A DNA stretch of 33,615 nucleotides, from NCBI GenBank assembly GCA_964446485.1, contig CAYUOU010000043.1, positions 1-33,615 of the forward strand, in the 5' to 3' direction. The notes beneath the pieces are model-generated. The model worked only from the letters and a program-made list of their open reading frames with translations. It was not told the origin of the DNA and searched no databases. Position 1 is the first letter of the stretch; the number at the start of each line of letters is the position of its first letter. Of this stretch, positions 13,809-22,167 are shown in pieces. The translations under genes and the position numbers were made by a program. The stretch is from JBDRRP01 sp964446485. Lineage in GTDB: Bacteria; Desulfobacterota; Desulfobacteria; Desulfobacterales; JBDRRP01.

Positions 13809-14508
13809 AGCCAGCGTCACCCCCCCGGCACCACCACCACCGCTGGTGGTGGTTGAAGACCTGTGGAAATCCTACATCAGCGGCAGTGGTGAGCCCATTC
13901 CGATCTTTTCGGGTGCCGGCCTGAACATACGGCCGGGTGACCGAGTGGCCATCGTCGGTGCCTCCGGCATCGGCAAATCGACGCTGCTCCACATCCTGGG
14001 AACGCTGGACCGACCGGACCGGGGGCGCCTGCTGTTCGACGGTGCAGATATTTTCGCTTATTCTTCCAGCGAGTTGGCCGCCTTTCGCAATCGCGCCATC
14101 GGCTTCGTTTTCCAGTTTCACCACCTGCTGGCGGAGTTCAATGCCATTGAGAACGCCATGATGCCCGCCCTCATCAACGGCTGGGCACGGAGCCGGGCGG
14201 CATCGGCGGCCGAAGAAATTCTCGTCCGGGTCGGCCTGAAAGACCGCCTGCGCCACAATGTGGCCAAGCTGTCAGGGGGCGAGCAGCAGCGGGTTGCCCT
14301 GGCCAGAGCGCTGGTGATGCGTCCACCCCTGTTGCTGGCCGATGAGCCCACGGGCAACCTGGACCAGCAAAACAGTGACCATATTCACGAGCTGCTGGCA
14401 ACACTCAATGCCGAGCATGCCATGACCCTCGTTGTCGTCACCCACAACACGGTCCTGGCGGCCGCCATGTCGCGGTCCATCACCATTGCAGAAGGGCAAC
14501 TGGTTTGA
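13801..14508 (+). CDS. lolD: Lipoprotein-releasing system ATP-binding protein LolD
   Basis: This ABC ATPase powers lipoprotein release by the LolC/E permease. The 235-residue protein has Walker A GASGIGKST (residues 53-61), Q-loop FVFQFHHLL, signature LSGGEQQRVALARAL, Walker B LLLADEPTGNLD and the H-loop VVVTHN, all intact. The start ATGGCTGAAG overlaps the lolC stop and has a GAGGCG ribosome site about nine bases before it. A TTG five codons earlier is possible but less likely. A proline-rich stretch (residues 8-15) precedes the usual family start and is a small local extension. MacB-type ATPases share these motifs. The single FtsX-type partner of LolC/E type and the envelope neighbours support LolD. 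Confidence 0.93.
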   Translation: MAEASVTPPAPPPPLVVVEDLWKSYISGSGEPIPIFSGAGLNIRPGDRVAIVGASGIGKSTLLHILGTLDRPDRGRLLFDGADIFAYSSSELAAFRNRAIGFVFQFHHLLAEFNAIENAMMPALINGWARSRAASAAEEILVRVGLKDRLRHNVAKLSGGEQQRVALARALVMRPPLLLADEPTGNLDQQNSDHIHELLATLNAEHAMTLVVVTHNTVLAAAMSRSITIAEGQLV

Positions 14509-14665
14509 AGCCGTTGCGTGGAAAGCGAGGGCTCTTTGCTCCCGCGGTAGGCGGTGTTGCGCCGCCCGATACGGCGGTCTCCAACAGGATTGTGCCGTCA
14601 TCCCCGCATCACTCTGAAAGGCATGCCTGCGCTGGCGGTTCCAGCGTGTTGTTGAGGTCATCGAT

Positions 14666-17317
14666 ATGATCAACCGGCTGATACCGCTGCTCATCGCGGT
14701 GGTTTGTTTTATCCCCACGTGGATCAATGCGGCTGAGGCCCCTACGGTAATGGTGCTTCCGCTGAGCGTTTTCGCATCCCAGTCGGCCGCCGACGTTACG
14801 GATCGGATCGATCTGGCCTTGAAGAATCAGCTCAGAAGGGAAGGCGCCGTGATCCTGCCGGTACCGGCGGATGTCAAGAATTCGCCCGGCGGGGTGCCAT
14901 GGACCCTGCCGGCGCTGCGGGTGCTTGCCGCCCAGGCCGTGGCCGATTACGTGGTCTGGGGTAGTCTGTCCTGGTTCGGACGGCAGTTGTCCATGGACCT
15001 GAAAATGATGCGGCCGGCGGATGCCGGTGATGTTACCTGGAACTACTACGCCGAGGGTGCCGGCATTGATCGGCTGCTGGTCTCCCTGCGGCGGGTCGGC
15101 AACCAGATCAGCATGCGGGTGCTCGGCCGCCAGGAAATTTCCGACATTCTCATCGAAGGCAACCAGCGCATCGAAGCCGATGCCATCAATCGTGCGATTC
15201 GAACCAAGCCCGGTGATGTCCTCCGGCGAAAAGATATCGCCAGAGATATCAATAAAGTCTACGCCATGGGCTACTTCGAAGACGTTCGCGTGGAAAGCGA
15301 AGAGGTGCCAGACGGTGTCGACGTCTATTTTGTGGTGAAGGAAAATCCGACCATCCGGCAAGTCACTTTCACCGGCAATGATGAATTCGACGAGGATGAA
15401 CTCCAGGAAAACCTGACCGTGAAAATCGGCACGGTCCTCAACAACGCAAAAATCCGCATTAATGCGCAGCGCATCAGTGGGCTTTACAAGGAGAAGAACT
15501 TTCACAACGTTCAGGTCACCACCGATATCTCCGCCCCCGATAAAAACAACCAGGTAGACGTGACCTTCAACGTCGTCGAGGGCAAAAAGCTCAAGATTAC
15601 CAAGATTTTCTTTGAGGGGAACAAGACCTACACCGAAAGCAAGCTCCAAAAGCTGATCGAGACCTCCGAAAAAGGAATTTTCTCCTTCATCACCAGTTCC
15701 GGGGAGCTGAAAACCGATGAATTGGAGCAGGATTCGGGGCGTATTGCCGCCTTTTATCAAAACAACGGTTTTATCGACGCGAGGGTGGGCGAGCCGATTG
15801 TGGAATACCGGGAGAAAGGGATACAGGTCACATTCAAAATCGTGGAGGGTGAGCGCTACAAGGTTGGCAATGTCGACATCATCGGGGATATGGTGGTTCC
15901 CAAAGAGCTGCTCATACCGCGCCTGCAGATTCGCGCCGAGCCTTATTTCAGCCGCGAGCGCCTTCGAAACGATGTGCTGGTCCTCACCGATGCGGTGGCT
16001 GATGAGGGTTACGCCTATGCCGATGTGGTGCCGCAGATTCACGAGGACCGGGAAACCCTTGTAGTGGATGTCGTTTATGCCGTCGACAAGGGCCAGCAGG
16101 TTTACTTCGAGAAGATCATCATCTCCGGGAACACCAAAACCCGCGACAAAGTCATCCGGCGCGAACTGCGCGTCCACGAACAGGAGTTGTTCAGTGGCCG
16201 CCGCATGAAAGCGGGCATCGGCAGTCTGTACCGGCTGGATTTTTTTGAAGACATCAAGGTAGACACCCCCAAAGGCAGCACCGAAGACAAGATGGTGCTG
16301 AAAATCGATGTGGTCGAAAAACAAACCGGTTCGTTCAGTTTCGGCGGCGGCTACAGCAGTTCGGAGTCGCTGTTCGGTAATGTGTCCGTGACCCAGCGAA
16401 ACCTCTTCGGGCGGGGGCAGATTCTCAATCTTTCCGCCACCATTGGCGGGCGCTCCACTCGGTATCGGCTCGGCTTCACAGAGCCCTGGCTCTTCGACAT
16501 CCCGCTCAGCGCCGGCGGCGAAGTGTACATCTGGGACTACGATTACGACACGTATACCAAGGAGAGCACCGGCTTCAGCCTCAGCGCCGGCTACCCGGTC
16601 TGGAACTACACCCGTCTTTACGGCTCCTACACCTTCGATCAGAGCAACATTACCGATATCGACATCACCGCGTCCGACTCAGTCAAGGAACTGGCCGGAC
16701 TCAACATCACCAGCAGCATCAGCTCCTCGCTGCGCTACGATTCCACCAACCGACGGTTCAACCCCACCATGGGCAGTACGCACGCCGGCACCCTCCAATA
16801 TGCCGGTTTGGGGGGGGACATCGGGTTCACCAAGGTCGTGCTGGAAACCGGATGGTATCATCCCCTGTTTTGGAAATTCACCGGCCTCGCCCATGGCAAA
16901 ACCGGGTTCGTGTGGGAGCACGAAGGGAAGATTCTGCCGGACTACGAGAAATTCTATCTCGGGGGGATCAACTCATTGCGTGGCTTCGAATATACCGACT
17001 TGAGCCCGGTGGAAACCAACTCCTTAGGATTGACATCCCATGTGGGGGGGGAAAAATACGTCCAGGTCAACCTGGAGATCCTCTTCCCGCTGCTGGAGGA
17101 TGCCGGCCTCGTCGGGCTGGTCTTTTTCGACACCGGTGACCTCTACACGGCGGAAGAGGAAATCGATCTGGGCAATCTGCGGGAGAGTGCAGGCTTTGGT
17201 ATTCGCTGGTTTTCGCCGCTTGGCCCCATCCGTCTGGAATATGGCCACATCCTGGATCCCATCCCCGGGCAGGGGGAGGGCGGACGCTGGGAGTTTGCCA
17301 TGGGAACGGCTTTCTAG
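14666..17317 (+). CDS. bamA: Outer-membrane protein assembly factor BamA with extra N-terminal domain
   Basis: This Omp85 protein inserts beta-barrel proteins into the outer membrane. A signal peptide (residues 1-22, WINAAEA) is followed by an additional domain at about 26-150 (starting PTVMVLPLSVFA). Five POTRA repeats then span about 157-228, 229-307, 308-396, 397-477 and 478-552, with typical turns such as IEGNQRIEADAI, FTGNDEFDEDEL and FEGNKTYTESKL. The barrel runs from about 555 to the end. It includes the L6 motif in GGINSLRGFEYT and ends in an aromatic Phe (GTAF), the usual C-terminal signal. The total of 883 residues exceeds the roughly 800 of enterobacterial BamA by about the length of the extra domain, which resembles the N-terminal TolB/CsgG-like fold by its hydrophobic pattern (inference). 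A GAGGT ribosome site precedes the ATG. ompH follows after 46 bases. Confidence 0.95.
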   Translation: MINRLIPLLIAVVCFIPTWINAAEAPTVMVLPLSVFASQSAADVTDRIDLALKNQLRREGAVILPVPADVKNSPGGVPWTLPALRVLAAQAVADYVVWGSLSWFGRQLSMDLKMMRPADAGDVTWNYYAEGAGIDRLLVSLRRVGNQISMRVLGRQEISDILIEGNQRIEADAINRAIRTKPGDVLRRKDIARDINKVYAMGYFEDVRVESEEVPDGVDVYFVVKENPTIRQVTFTGNDEFDEDELQENLTVKIGTVLNNAKIRINAQRISGLYKEKNFHNVQVTTDISAPDKNNQVDVTFNVVEGKKLKITKIFFEGNKTYTESKLQKLIETSEKGIFSFITSSGELKTDELEQDSGRIAAFYQNNGFIDARVGEPIVEYREKGIQVTFKIVEGERYKVGNVDIIGDMVVPKELLIPRLQIRAEPYFSRERLRNDVLVLTDAVADEGYAYADVVPQIHEDRETLVVDVVYAVDKGQQVYFEKIIISGNTKTRDKVIRRELRVHEQELFSGRRMKAGIGSLYRLDFFEDIKVDTPKGSTEDKMVLKIDVVEKQTGSFSFGGGYSSSESLFGNVSVTQRNLFGRGQILNLSATIGGRSTRYRLGFTEPWLFDIPLSAGGEVYIWDYDYDTYTKESTGFSLSAGYPVWNYTRLYGSYTFDQSNITDIDITASDSVKELAGLNITSSISSSLRYDSTNRRFNPTMGSTHAGTLQYAGLGGDIGFTKVVLETGWYHPLFWKFTGLAHGKTGFVWEHEGKILPDYEKFYLGGINSLRGFEYTDLSPVETNSLGLTSHVGGEKYVQVNLEILFPLLEDAGLVGLVFFDTGDLYTAEEEIDLGNLRESAGFGIRWFSPLGPIRLEYGHILDPIPGQGEGGRWEFAMGTAF

Positions 17318-17363
17318 TACAAACCATCCATCAGCTGATGACCTAACCACAAGGGGACGACGC

Positions 17364-17915
17364 ATGAAAACATGTTTCAAACTGATCGCAACGGCCATCA
17401 CGGTCGGTCTACTTGCCACCACCGCCCTGGGCGCGGATGTCGCCAAAATCGGGATTATCGATTTTCAGCGGGTCTTGGACGCGTCCACCATGGGCAAGGC
17501 CGCGCAGGAAGAGATCAACAGCAAAGGCAAGCAGTGGGAAGCCACGTTGAACAACAAACGCGACGAGATCCAGGAGGCGCAGAAGAACTTCGAGCGCGAG
17601 TCGCTGGTCATGAGCAAGGATCAGCGGCTGGAAAAGGAGCGTGAGATCCGGATTCAGATCGGCGATTTTCAGAAGATGCAGCAGGAATACGGCAATGCCG
17701 CCCGACAACTGCAGTTCGAACTCGTACAGCGAATCCGCAACCAGGTGGAAGGAATTGTCACCGGCATCGGCAAGAAAGGCGGGTATTTGCTGATCATCGA
17801 GCGCAAGGAGGGGGGGGTGGTCTACAGCCCCGATTCGGTAGATATCACCGATAAGGTGATCGAGGAGTATGACGCCCGGGCCGTCGCTGAGGCCACCGAG
17901 ACCAAGGGTTCATAA
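17364..17915 (+). CDS. skp: Periplasmic chaperone OmpH/Skp
   Basis: Skp holds unfolded outer-membrane proteins for BamA. The 183-residue precursor has a clear signal peptide, MKTCFKLIATAITVGLLATT, with likely cleavage after ALG. The mature part begins ADVAKIGIIDFQRVLDAS, the OmpH family start. A long, charged, helical coiled-coil region (about residues 50-130, rich in E, K, Q and R) forms the tentacles of the trimer. The ATG at 17364 is preceded by AAGGGGA. An open frame runs much further upstream inside bamA, but the signal peptide fixes the start. Its place between bamA and lpxD is the classical arrangement. Confidence 0.93.
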   Translation: MKTCFKLIATAITVGLLATTALGADVAKIGIIDFQRVLDASTMGKAAQEEINSKGKQWEATLNNKRDEIQEAQKNFERESLVMSKDQRLEKEREIRIQIGDFQKMQQEYGNAARQLQFELVQRIRNQVEGIVTGIGKKGGYLLIIERKEGGVVYSPDSVDITDKVIEEYDARAVAEATETKGS

Positions 17916-17950
17916 GCAGACTTTTTGCGGATGAAGGGGGGGAGACAGCG

Positions 17951-18991
17951 GTGGCAACCGAGGCGACGCTTTCCCAGTTGGCGGATATGGTCGGCGGCCG
18001 GTTTTCCGGTGACGGGGGTCTTGTCATTTCCGGCGCCGCACCGTTCGAGACCGCCTCGGCAGCGGATGTCACGTTCGCCGCGGGGGCCCGATTCCTGAAA
18101 AACCTGTCCGGCACCGGGGCCGGCGCCGTGATGGTGCCCGAAGATTTCACCGGCGAGCACCCCAATCTCATCCATGTGAAGAACCCCCAGGCGGCGTTCG
18201 CACGGGTGCTGGCACACTTTCACCCGCCGCGAAAGCCCGCGCCCGGCATCCATCCCTCGGCGGTGATGGGCAAGGATGTGTCTTACGGCGACGGGTTTCA
18301 TGCCGGCGCCCATGTGGTAGTGGGCGATGGCTGTCGGTTTGGTGAGGGCGTGGTGCTCCATCCCGGGGTGGTCATCGGTGATGCCGTGCTGGTGGGCGAC
18401 ACCGTGGAGATCTTCCCCAACGTGAGCGTTTTGGACGGAACGCGCGTGGGCAGTCGCGTCATGATCCACGCCGGAACGGTGATCGGCAGCGACGGGTTCG
18501 GGTTTGCCCCCGATGGCGGATCCTATGTGAAGATCCCCCATACCGGGTTCGTCCAGATCGATGATGACGTGGAGATCGGCGCCAACAACGCCATCGACCG
18601 CGCCACCTACGGGCGGACGTGGATCCAACGCGGCGTCAAGACCGACAATTTGGTTCACATCGCCCATAACTGCACCGTCGGCGCCGATACGGTGATTGCG
18701 GGCCAGGCCGGCCTATCCGGCAGCGTCACCCTCGGGCGTCATGCGATACTGGCTGGCCAGGCAGGTGTTGCCGGGCATCTCTCCATCGGCGACAATGCCA
18801 TTGTCGGCCCCAAGGCCGGTGTGGCCAAGTCCGTGGCGGACGGGGAAACCGTCAGCGGCGCGCCGGGCATGCCTCACCGCGTCTGGCTGCGGGTGCACCG
18901 ATTGCTGCCGCGTCTGCCGGAATTAAAAAAAGATTTGGACGAATTGAAAAAACAGGTGGCGCGTCTGCTGGCTGGGGAAGGCCCCCCCTAA
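17951..18991 (+). CDS. lpxD: UDP-3-O-(3-hydroxyacyl)glucosamine N-acyltransferase LpxD
   Basis: LpxD performs the third step of lipid A synthesis, N-acylation of UDP-3-O-acylglucosamine from acyl-ACP. The 346-residue protein has the N-terminal uridine-binding module (about 1-95), a left-handed beta helix built from hexapeptide repeats (about 100-300; for example GDGFHAGAHVVVGDGCRFGE), and a C-terminal helix LKKDLDELKKQVARLL. The catalytic His is in HIAHNC, His239, the same number as in E. coli. IGSDGFGFAP is also diagnostic. The gene starts with GTG, supported by a GGGGGGAGA ribosome site. It sits 35 bases after skp and 26 before fabZ. Confidence 0.95.
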   Translation: MATEATLSQLADMVGGRFSGDGGLVISGAAPFETASAADVTFAAGARFLKNLSGTGAGAVMVPEDFTGEHPNLIHVKNPQAAFARVLAHFHPPRKPAPGIHPSAVMGKDVSYGDGFHAGAHVVVGDGCRFGEGVVLHPGVVIGDAVLVGDTVEIFPNVSVLDGTRVGSRVMIHAGTVIGSDGFGFAPDGGSYVKIPHTGFVQIDDDVEIGANNAIDRATYGRTWIQRGVKTDNLVHIAHNCTVGADTVIAGQAGLSGSVTLGRHAILAGQAGVAGHLSIGDNAIVGPKAGVAKSVADGETVSGAPGMPHRVWLRVHRLLPRLPELKKDLDELKKQVARLLAGEGPP

Positions 18992-19017
18992 TACCGGCCG
19001 CCATTCAGAGGACCCTT

Positions 19018-19482
19018 ATGGAACCGATCATCGACATTCAGCGGATCATGGCGCTGTTGCCCCATCGCTACCCGTTTATACTGGTTGACCGCATCCTGGA
19101 GTGCGTTCCCGGCGAGCGGGTTCGGGGGCTGAAAAACGTGACCATCAACGAACCCTATTTCCAGGGCCATTTCCCCGGACTGCCCATCATGCCGGGGGTG
19201 ATGATCATCGAGGCCATGGCCCAGGTCGGCGGCATTCTTGCCGTCGAAACGCGGTTTGCCTTGACGGGTCAGGCGCCGGATCTCAATTCCCCCATCTTCT
19301 TCATGGGCATGGACAAGGTGCGGTTTCGGAAACCGGTTGTGCCTGGTGACCAGTTGATCTTCGAGCTTACCGTGCTCAAGCAGCGGCCCAAAGTCATGAA
19401 GATGGCCGGCACGGCCGCTGTTGACGGCAGGGTTGTCACGGAGGCCGAACTCATGGCCACTTTTGGAGGGACAATTAAATGA
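19018..19482 (+). CDS. fabZ: 3-hydroxyacyl-ACP dehydratase FabZ
   Basis: FabZ dehydrates 3-hydroxyacyl-ACP in fatty acid elongation, competing with LpxA/LpxD for the same substrate pool. The 154-residue protein is a single hot-dog domain starting with the family pattern IMALLPHRYPFILVDRI. The active-site pair is His51 (in FQGHFPGLPIMPGV) and Glu65 (in IIEAMAQVGG). The stop overlaps the lpxA start by four bases (ATGA), a translational coupling that may help balance membrane phospholipid and lipid A synthesis. Confidence 0.96.
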   Translation: MEPIIDIQRIMALLPHRYPFILVDRILECVPGERVRGLKNVTINEPYFQGHFPGLPIMPGVMIIEAMAQVGGILAVETRFALTGQAPDLNSPIFFMGMDKVRFRKPVVPGDQLIFELTVLKQRPKVMKMAGTAAVDGRVVTEAELMATFGGTIK

Positions 19483-20249
19483 TTCACCCAACGGCCATTG
19501 TCGATCCGTCCGCGGAAATCGACGGCAATGTTCACATCGGCCCCTACAGTATCGTCGGGGCCAACGTGACCATCGGTTCCGGAACGCGCATCGCCTCCCA
19601 CGTGGTCATCGATCCCTTCGTCAAAATCGGTCCCGACTGTCAGATCTTTCAGTATGCGGCCATCGGTGCCCCGCCACAATCGGTCAAATTCAAGGGTGAG
19701 CAATCGTGGGTGCAGATCGGGCGGGGGTGCACCCTGCGGGAATTCGTCACCATCCACCGCGGCACCGCCTTTGGGGGTGGACTGACGGAGATCCACCAGA
19801 ACAGCTACCTCATGGCCTACACGCATGTGGCCCACGACTGCAAGATCGGCCAGAACGTGATTCTGGCAAACAACACCACCCTTGCCGGGCACATCACCAT
19901 CGGCGACAACGCCACCGTGGGGGGGCTCGTGGCCATCCACCAGTTCGTTCGGATCGGGGAATATGCCTTTATCGGCGGCAAGTCCGCCGTGGTCAAGGAC
20001 ATCCCCCCTTACGTCATCGCCGCCGGGGACCGGGCCAAACTACACGGCCTCAACAGTGTGGGCCTGAAACGAAACGGGTTTTCTTCCCATACCGTCAGTC
20101 AGTTGAAAAAGGCCTACCGGATCATTTTTAGAATCGGAATCACCCTCAATGAAGCCTTGGAGCGGGTGCCGGCCGAGGTGGAACACATCCCGGAAGTGAT
20201 CCGCTTTACCGAGTTCATCAAAGCCAGCCAGCGGGGCATCACGCGATAA
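19479..20249 (+). CDS. lpxA: UDP-N-acetylglucosamine acyltransferase LpxA
   Basis: LpxA catalyses the first step of lipid A synthesis, O-acylation of UDP-GlcNAc. The 256-residue protein begins MIHPTAIVDPSAEIDGNVHI and runs through a left-handed beta helix of hexapeptide repeats. The catalytic His119 lies in THVAHDCKIG, equivalent to E. coli His125. The loop GAPPQSVKFKGE and the C-terminal helical domain (from about residue 190; LKKAYRIIFR) are typical. It overlaps fabZ by four bases and precedes lpxI by 89 bases. Confidence 0.96.
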   Translation: MIHPTAIVDPSAEIDGNVHIGPYSIVGANVTIGSGTRIASHVVIDPFVKIGPDCQIFQYAAIGAPPQSVKFKGEQSWVQIGRGCTLREFVTIHRGTAFGGGLTEIHQNSYLMAYTHVAHDCKIGQNVILANNTTLAGHITIGDNATVGGLVAIHQFVRIGEYAFIGGKSAVVKDIPPYVIAAGDRAKLHGLNSVGLKRNGFSSHTVSQLKKAYRIIFRIGITLNEALERVPAEVEHIPEVIRFTEFIKASQRGITR

Positions 20250-20338
20250 CGTGCCTTGACAGCGACCGATCGTAAATCGTTGAAGTGAATGCCCCGATGC
20301 GCCGGCCTCGTGCCCGAATGCATCAACGTAGAAGACCT

Positions 20339-21157
20339 ATGAATATCGGAATCATTGCAGGCGGCGGCCAGTTCCCCGCATTGTTTGCCAAGGCTGCCAA
20401 AGCTGCCGGCTACACGGTGGTGGCGGCTGCGCATCTCAACGAGACCCCCAACGATCTGGCCGACCATGTGGACGTCATTCAATGGATTTATCTGGGGCAA
20501 CTGAACAAAATCATCCGTCTTTTTAAAAAACATGACGTTCGGCAGGCCGTAATGATGGGCAGTATTACCAAAACCCGCATTTTTACCGACGTGCGACCCG
20601 ACATCAAAGCCATCGCACTGGTGGCCCGCATGCGGCACACCCTGGACGACGGCATTCTGCGCGTGGCGGCCGGCGCCATCGAAAAAGAGGGCATCTCCAT
20701 CAAGGCCTCCACCTTCCTTTTGCCGGAGATTCTGGCTACCGAGGGATGCTGGACCCGCCGTCACCCGGATCCCTCGGAAACCGCTGATATTGCACTCGGC
20801 TGGCGCATCGCCAAGGAGATCGGCCATCTGGACATCGGGCAGTGTGTGGTGGTGGCGGGCGGATCGGTCATGGCGGTGGAAGCCATCGACGGCACCGATG
20901 CCACCATCGCCCGCGGCGGGGGGCTGGCCAACAACCAGGCCGTGGTGGTGAAGGTCTGCAAACCCAACCAGGACTTTCGTTTTGACGTGCCCGCCATCGG
21001 CGCGGGCACCATCGAAACCATGGCTTCGGTGGGTGCTACGGCGCTGGCGGTGGAAGCCGGCCGGGCCGTGGTCTTCGACCGTAGCGAGATGGTGGCCGCC
21101 GCTGAAGCCGCGGGCATTGCCATCGTTGCCTTGGAAGGGCCGCCCGAAGCCGGGTGA
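20339..21157 (+). CDS. lpxI: UDP-2,3-diacylglucosamine pyrophosphatase LpxI
   Basis: LpxI hydrolyses UDP-2,3-diacylglucosamine to lipid X, the step done by the unrelated LpxH in enterobacteria. The 272-residue protein (former DUF1009) starts MNIGIIAGGGQFPALFAKAA. It contains the family segments LGQLNKIIRLFKKHDV, VMMGSITKTRIF and GGSVMAVEAIDGTDATIARG, and ends with IGAGTIETM followed by a small ferredoxin-like C-terminal part (VEAGRAVVFDRSEM). The ATG at 20339 is chosen because family sequence starts there, although the frame remains open 18 codons upstream. The ribosome site is weak (AGAAG). The kinase gene of the heptose cassette begins 14 bases after its stop. Confidence 0.94.
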   Translation: MNIGIIAGGGQFPALFAKAAKAAGYTVVAAAHLNETPNDLADHVDVIQWIYLGQLNKIIRLFKKHDVRQAVMMGSITKTRIFTDVRPDIKAIALVARMRHTLDDGILRVAAGAIEKEGISIKASTFLLPEILATEGCWTRRHPDPSETADIALGWRIAKEIGHLDIGQCVVVAGGSVMAVEAIDGTDATIARGGGLANNQAVVVKVCKPNQDFRFDVPAIGAGTIETMASVGATALAVEAGRAVVFDRSEMVAAAEAAGIAIVALEGPPEAG

Positions 21158-21171
21158 CGGGGGATACTGAG

Positions 21172-22167
21172 ATGATTATTGTAAGGACGCCGCTTCGCAT
21201 CAGTTTCGTGGGGGGCGGCTCAGACATGAAAGCCTTCTACGACCGCGCCCCGGGCAAGGTGGTCTGCACCGCCATCGACAAGTTTGTCTACGCCATTGTC
21301 AAGGAGCGCTTCGACGACATGATTTACATCAATTATTCCAAGAAGGAGTGCGTGGCGCGGGTGGACGAAATCGAGCACGACCTGGTGCGCGAGGCCATGC
21401 GGATCGCCGGTGTGGAAAAGGGCATCGAAATCACGACCCTGGCCGATATCCCGTCATCCGGGTCCGGCCTGGGAAGCTCCAGTTCCATTTCGGTCGCGCT
21501 GCTCCACGCCCTCCACGCCTACCGGCATCGGTTGGTGACGGCGGAGCGGCTGGCCCGGGAGGCCTGCCGTATAGAAATCGACATCCTCGCAAAGCCCATC
21601 GGCCGCCAGGACCAATACGCGGCGGCCTTTGGCGGCGTCAATCAGTTTGTCTTCAATCCGGGCGACGACACCCGCCGTCGTCCCGTGGTCATGGACCCGG
21701 CGGCACGGCGTCGCTTCGCATCATCGTTGTTGTTGTACTATACCGGCATCACCCGGAGTGCCGATGCCATTCTGTCACGCCAGAATCAGAACCTTGGCGC
21801 GGATGAGAAATTTCGCGGCATGCAGGAAATGGTGGCTCTGGTGGATCCTTTTACCGAAGCCATGGCCGTGCCGGATCTTACGACCTGCGGCAAGTTGTTG
21901 GGAAGAAACTGGGCGCTCAAACAGCAAATGGCGACCGGCATCACCAACGAACACATCGACCGGATGTATCAGCAGGCAATGGATGCCGGCGCCTTGGCGG
22001 GCAAGGTGGCCGGTGCCGGCGGGGGAGGGTTTTTGCTGCTGCTGGTGCCCAGAGAAAACCAAAACCGTGTTTTCGAGGCCATGCGCGACTATCGGGAACT
22101 GCCCTTTATGATGGAGACCGGCGGAAGCAAGGTGATTTTCGACGACCGTCGATACTCGGACAACTAA
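21172..22167 (+). CDS. hddA: GHMP sugar kinase, probable D-glycero-D-manno-heptose 7-phosphate kinase
   Basis: This 331-residue GHMP-superfamily kinase matches the HddA type, which phosphorylates heptose 7-phosphate at C1. Motif 1 is RTPLRISFVGGGSDM. The glycine/serine ATP loop is PSSGSGLGSSSSISVALL. Motif 3 is KVAGAGGGGFLLLLV near the C terminus. GRQDQYAAAFGGVNQF is typical of sugar-1-kinases in this branch. The ATG at 21172 has GGGGG about nine bases upstream; a GTG six codons earlier is less likely. It is the first gene of a cassette in which all four genes overlap or touch. The phosphatase GmhB that would complete the GDP-heptose route is absent. Substrate assignment is inference from family and neighbours; a fucose- or other heptose-type substrate is possible. 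Confidence 0.8.
   Translation: MIIVRTPLRISFVGGGSDMKAFYDRAPGKVVCTAIDKFVYAIVKERFDDMIYINYSKKECVARVDEIEHDLVREAMRIAGVEKGIEITTLADIPSSGSGLGSSSSISVALLHALHAYRHRLVTAERLAREACRIEIDILAKPIGRQDQYAAAFGGVNQFVFNPGDDTRRRPVVMDPAARRRFASSLLLYYTGITRSADAILSRQNQNLGADEKFRGMQEMVALVDPFTEAMAVPDLTTCGKLLGRNWALKQQMATGITNEHIDRMYQQAMDAGALAGKVAGAGGGGFLLLLVPRENQNRVFEAMRDYRELPFMMETGGSKVIFDDRRYSDN

Noticed and set aside
14609..16324. A 571-codon open frame on the minus strand opposite bamA
   Set aside because: The opposite strand encodes the complete POTRA region of BamA. The antisense translation shows no domain, and long antisense frames are common at this GC content.
17040..17363. A 108-codon upstream extension of the skp frame
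   Set aside because: It runs inside bamA out of frame, and a clear signal peptide begins at 17364.
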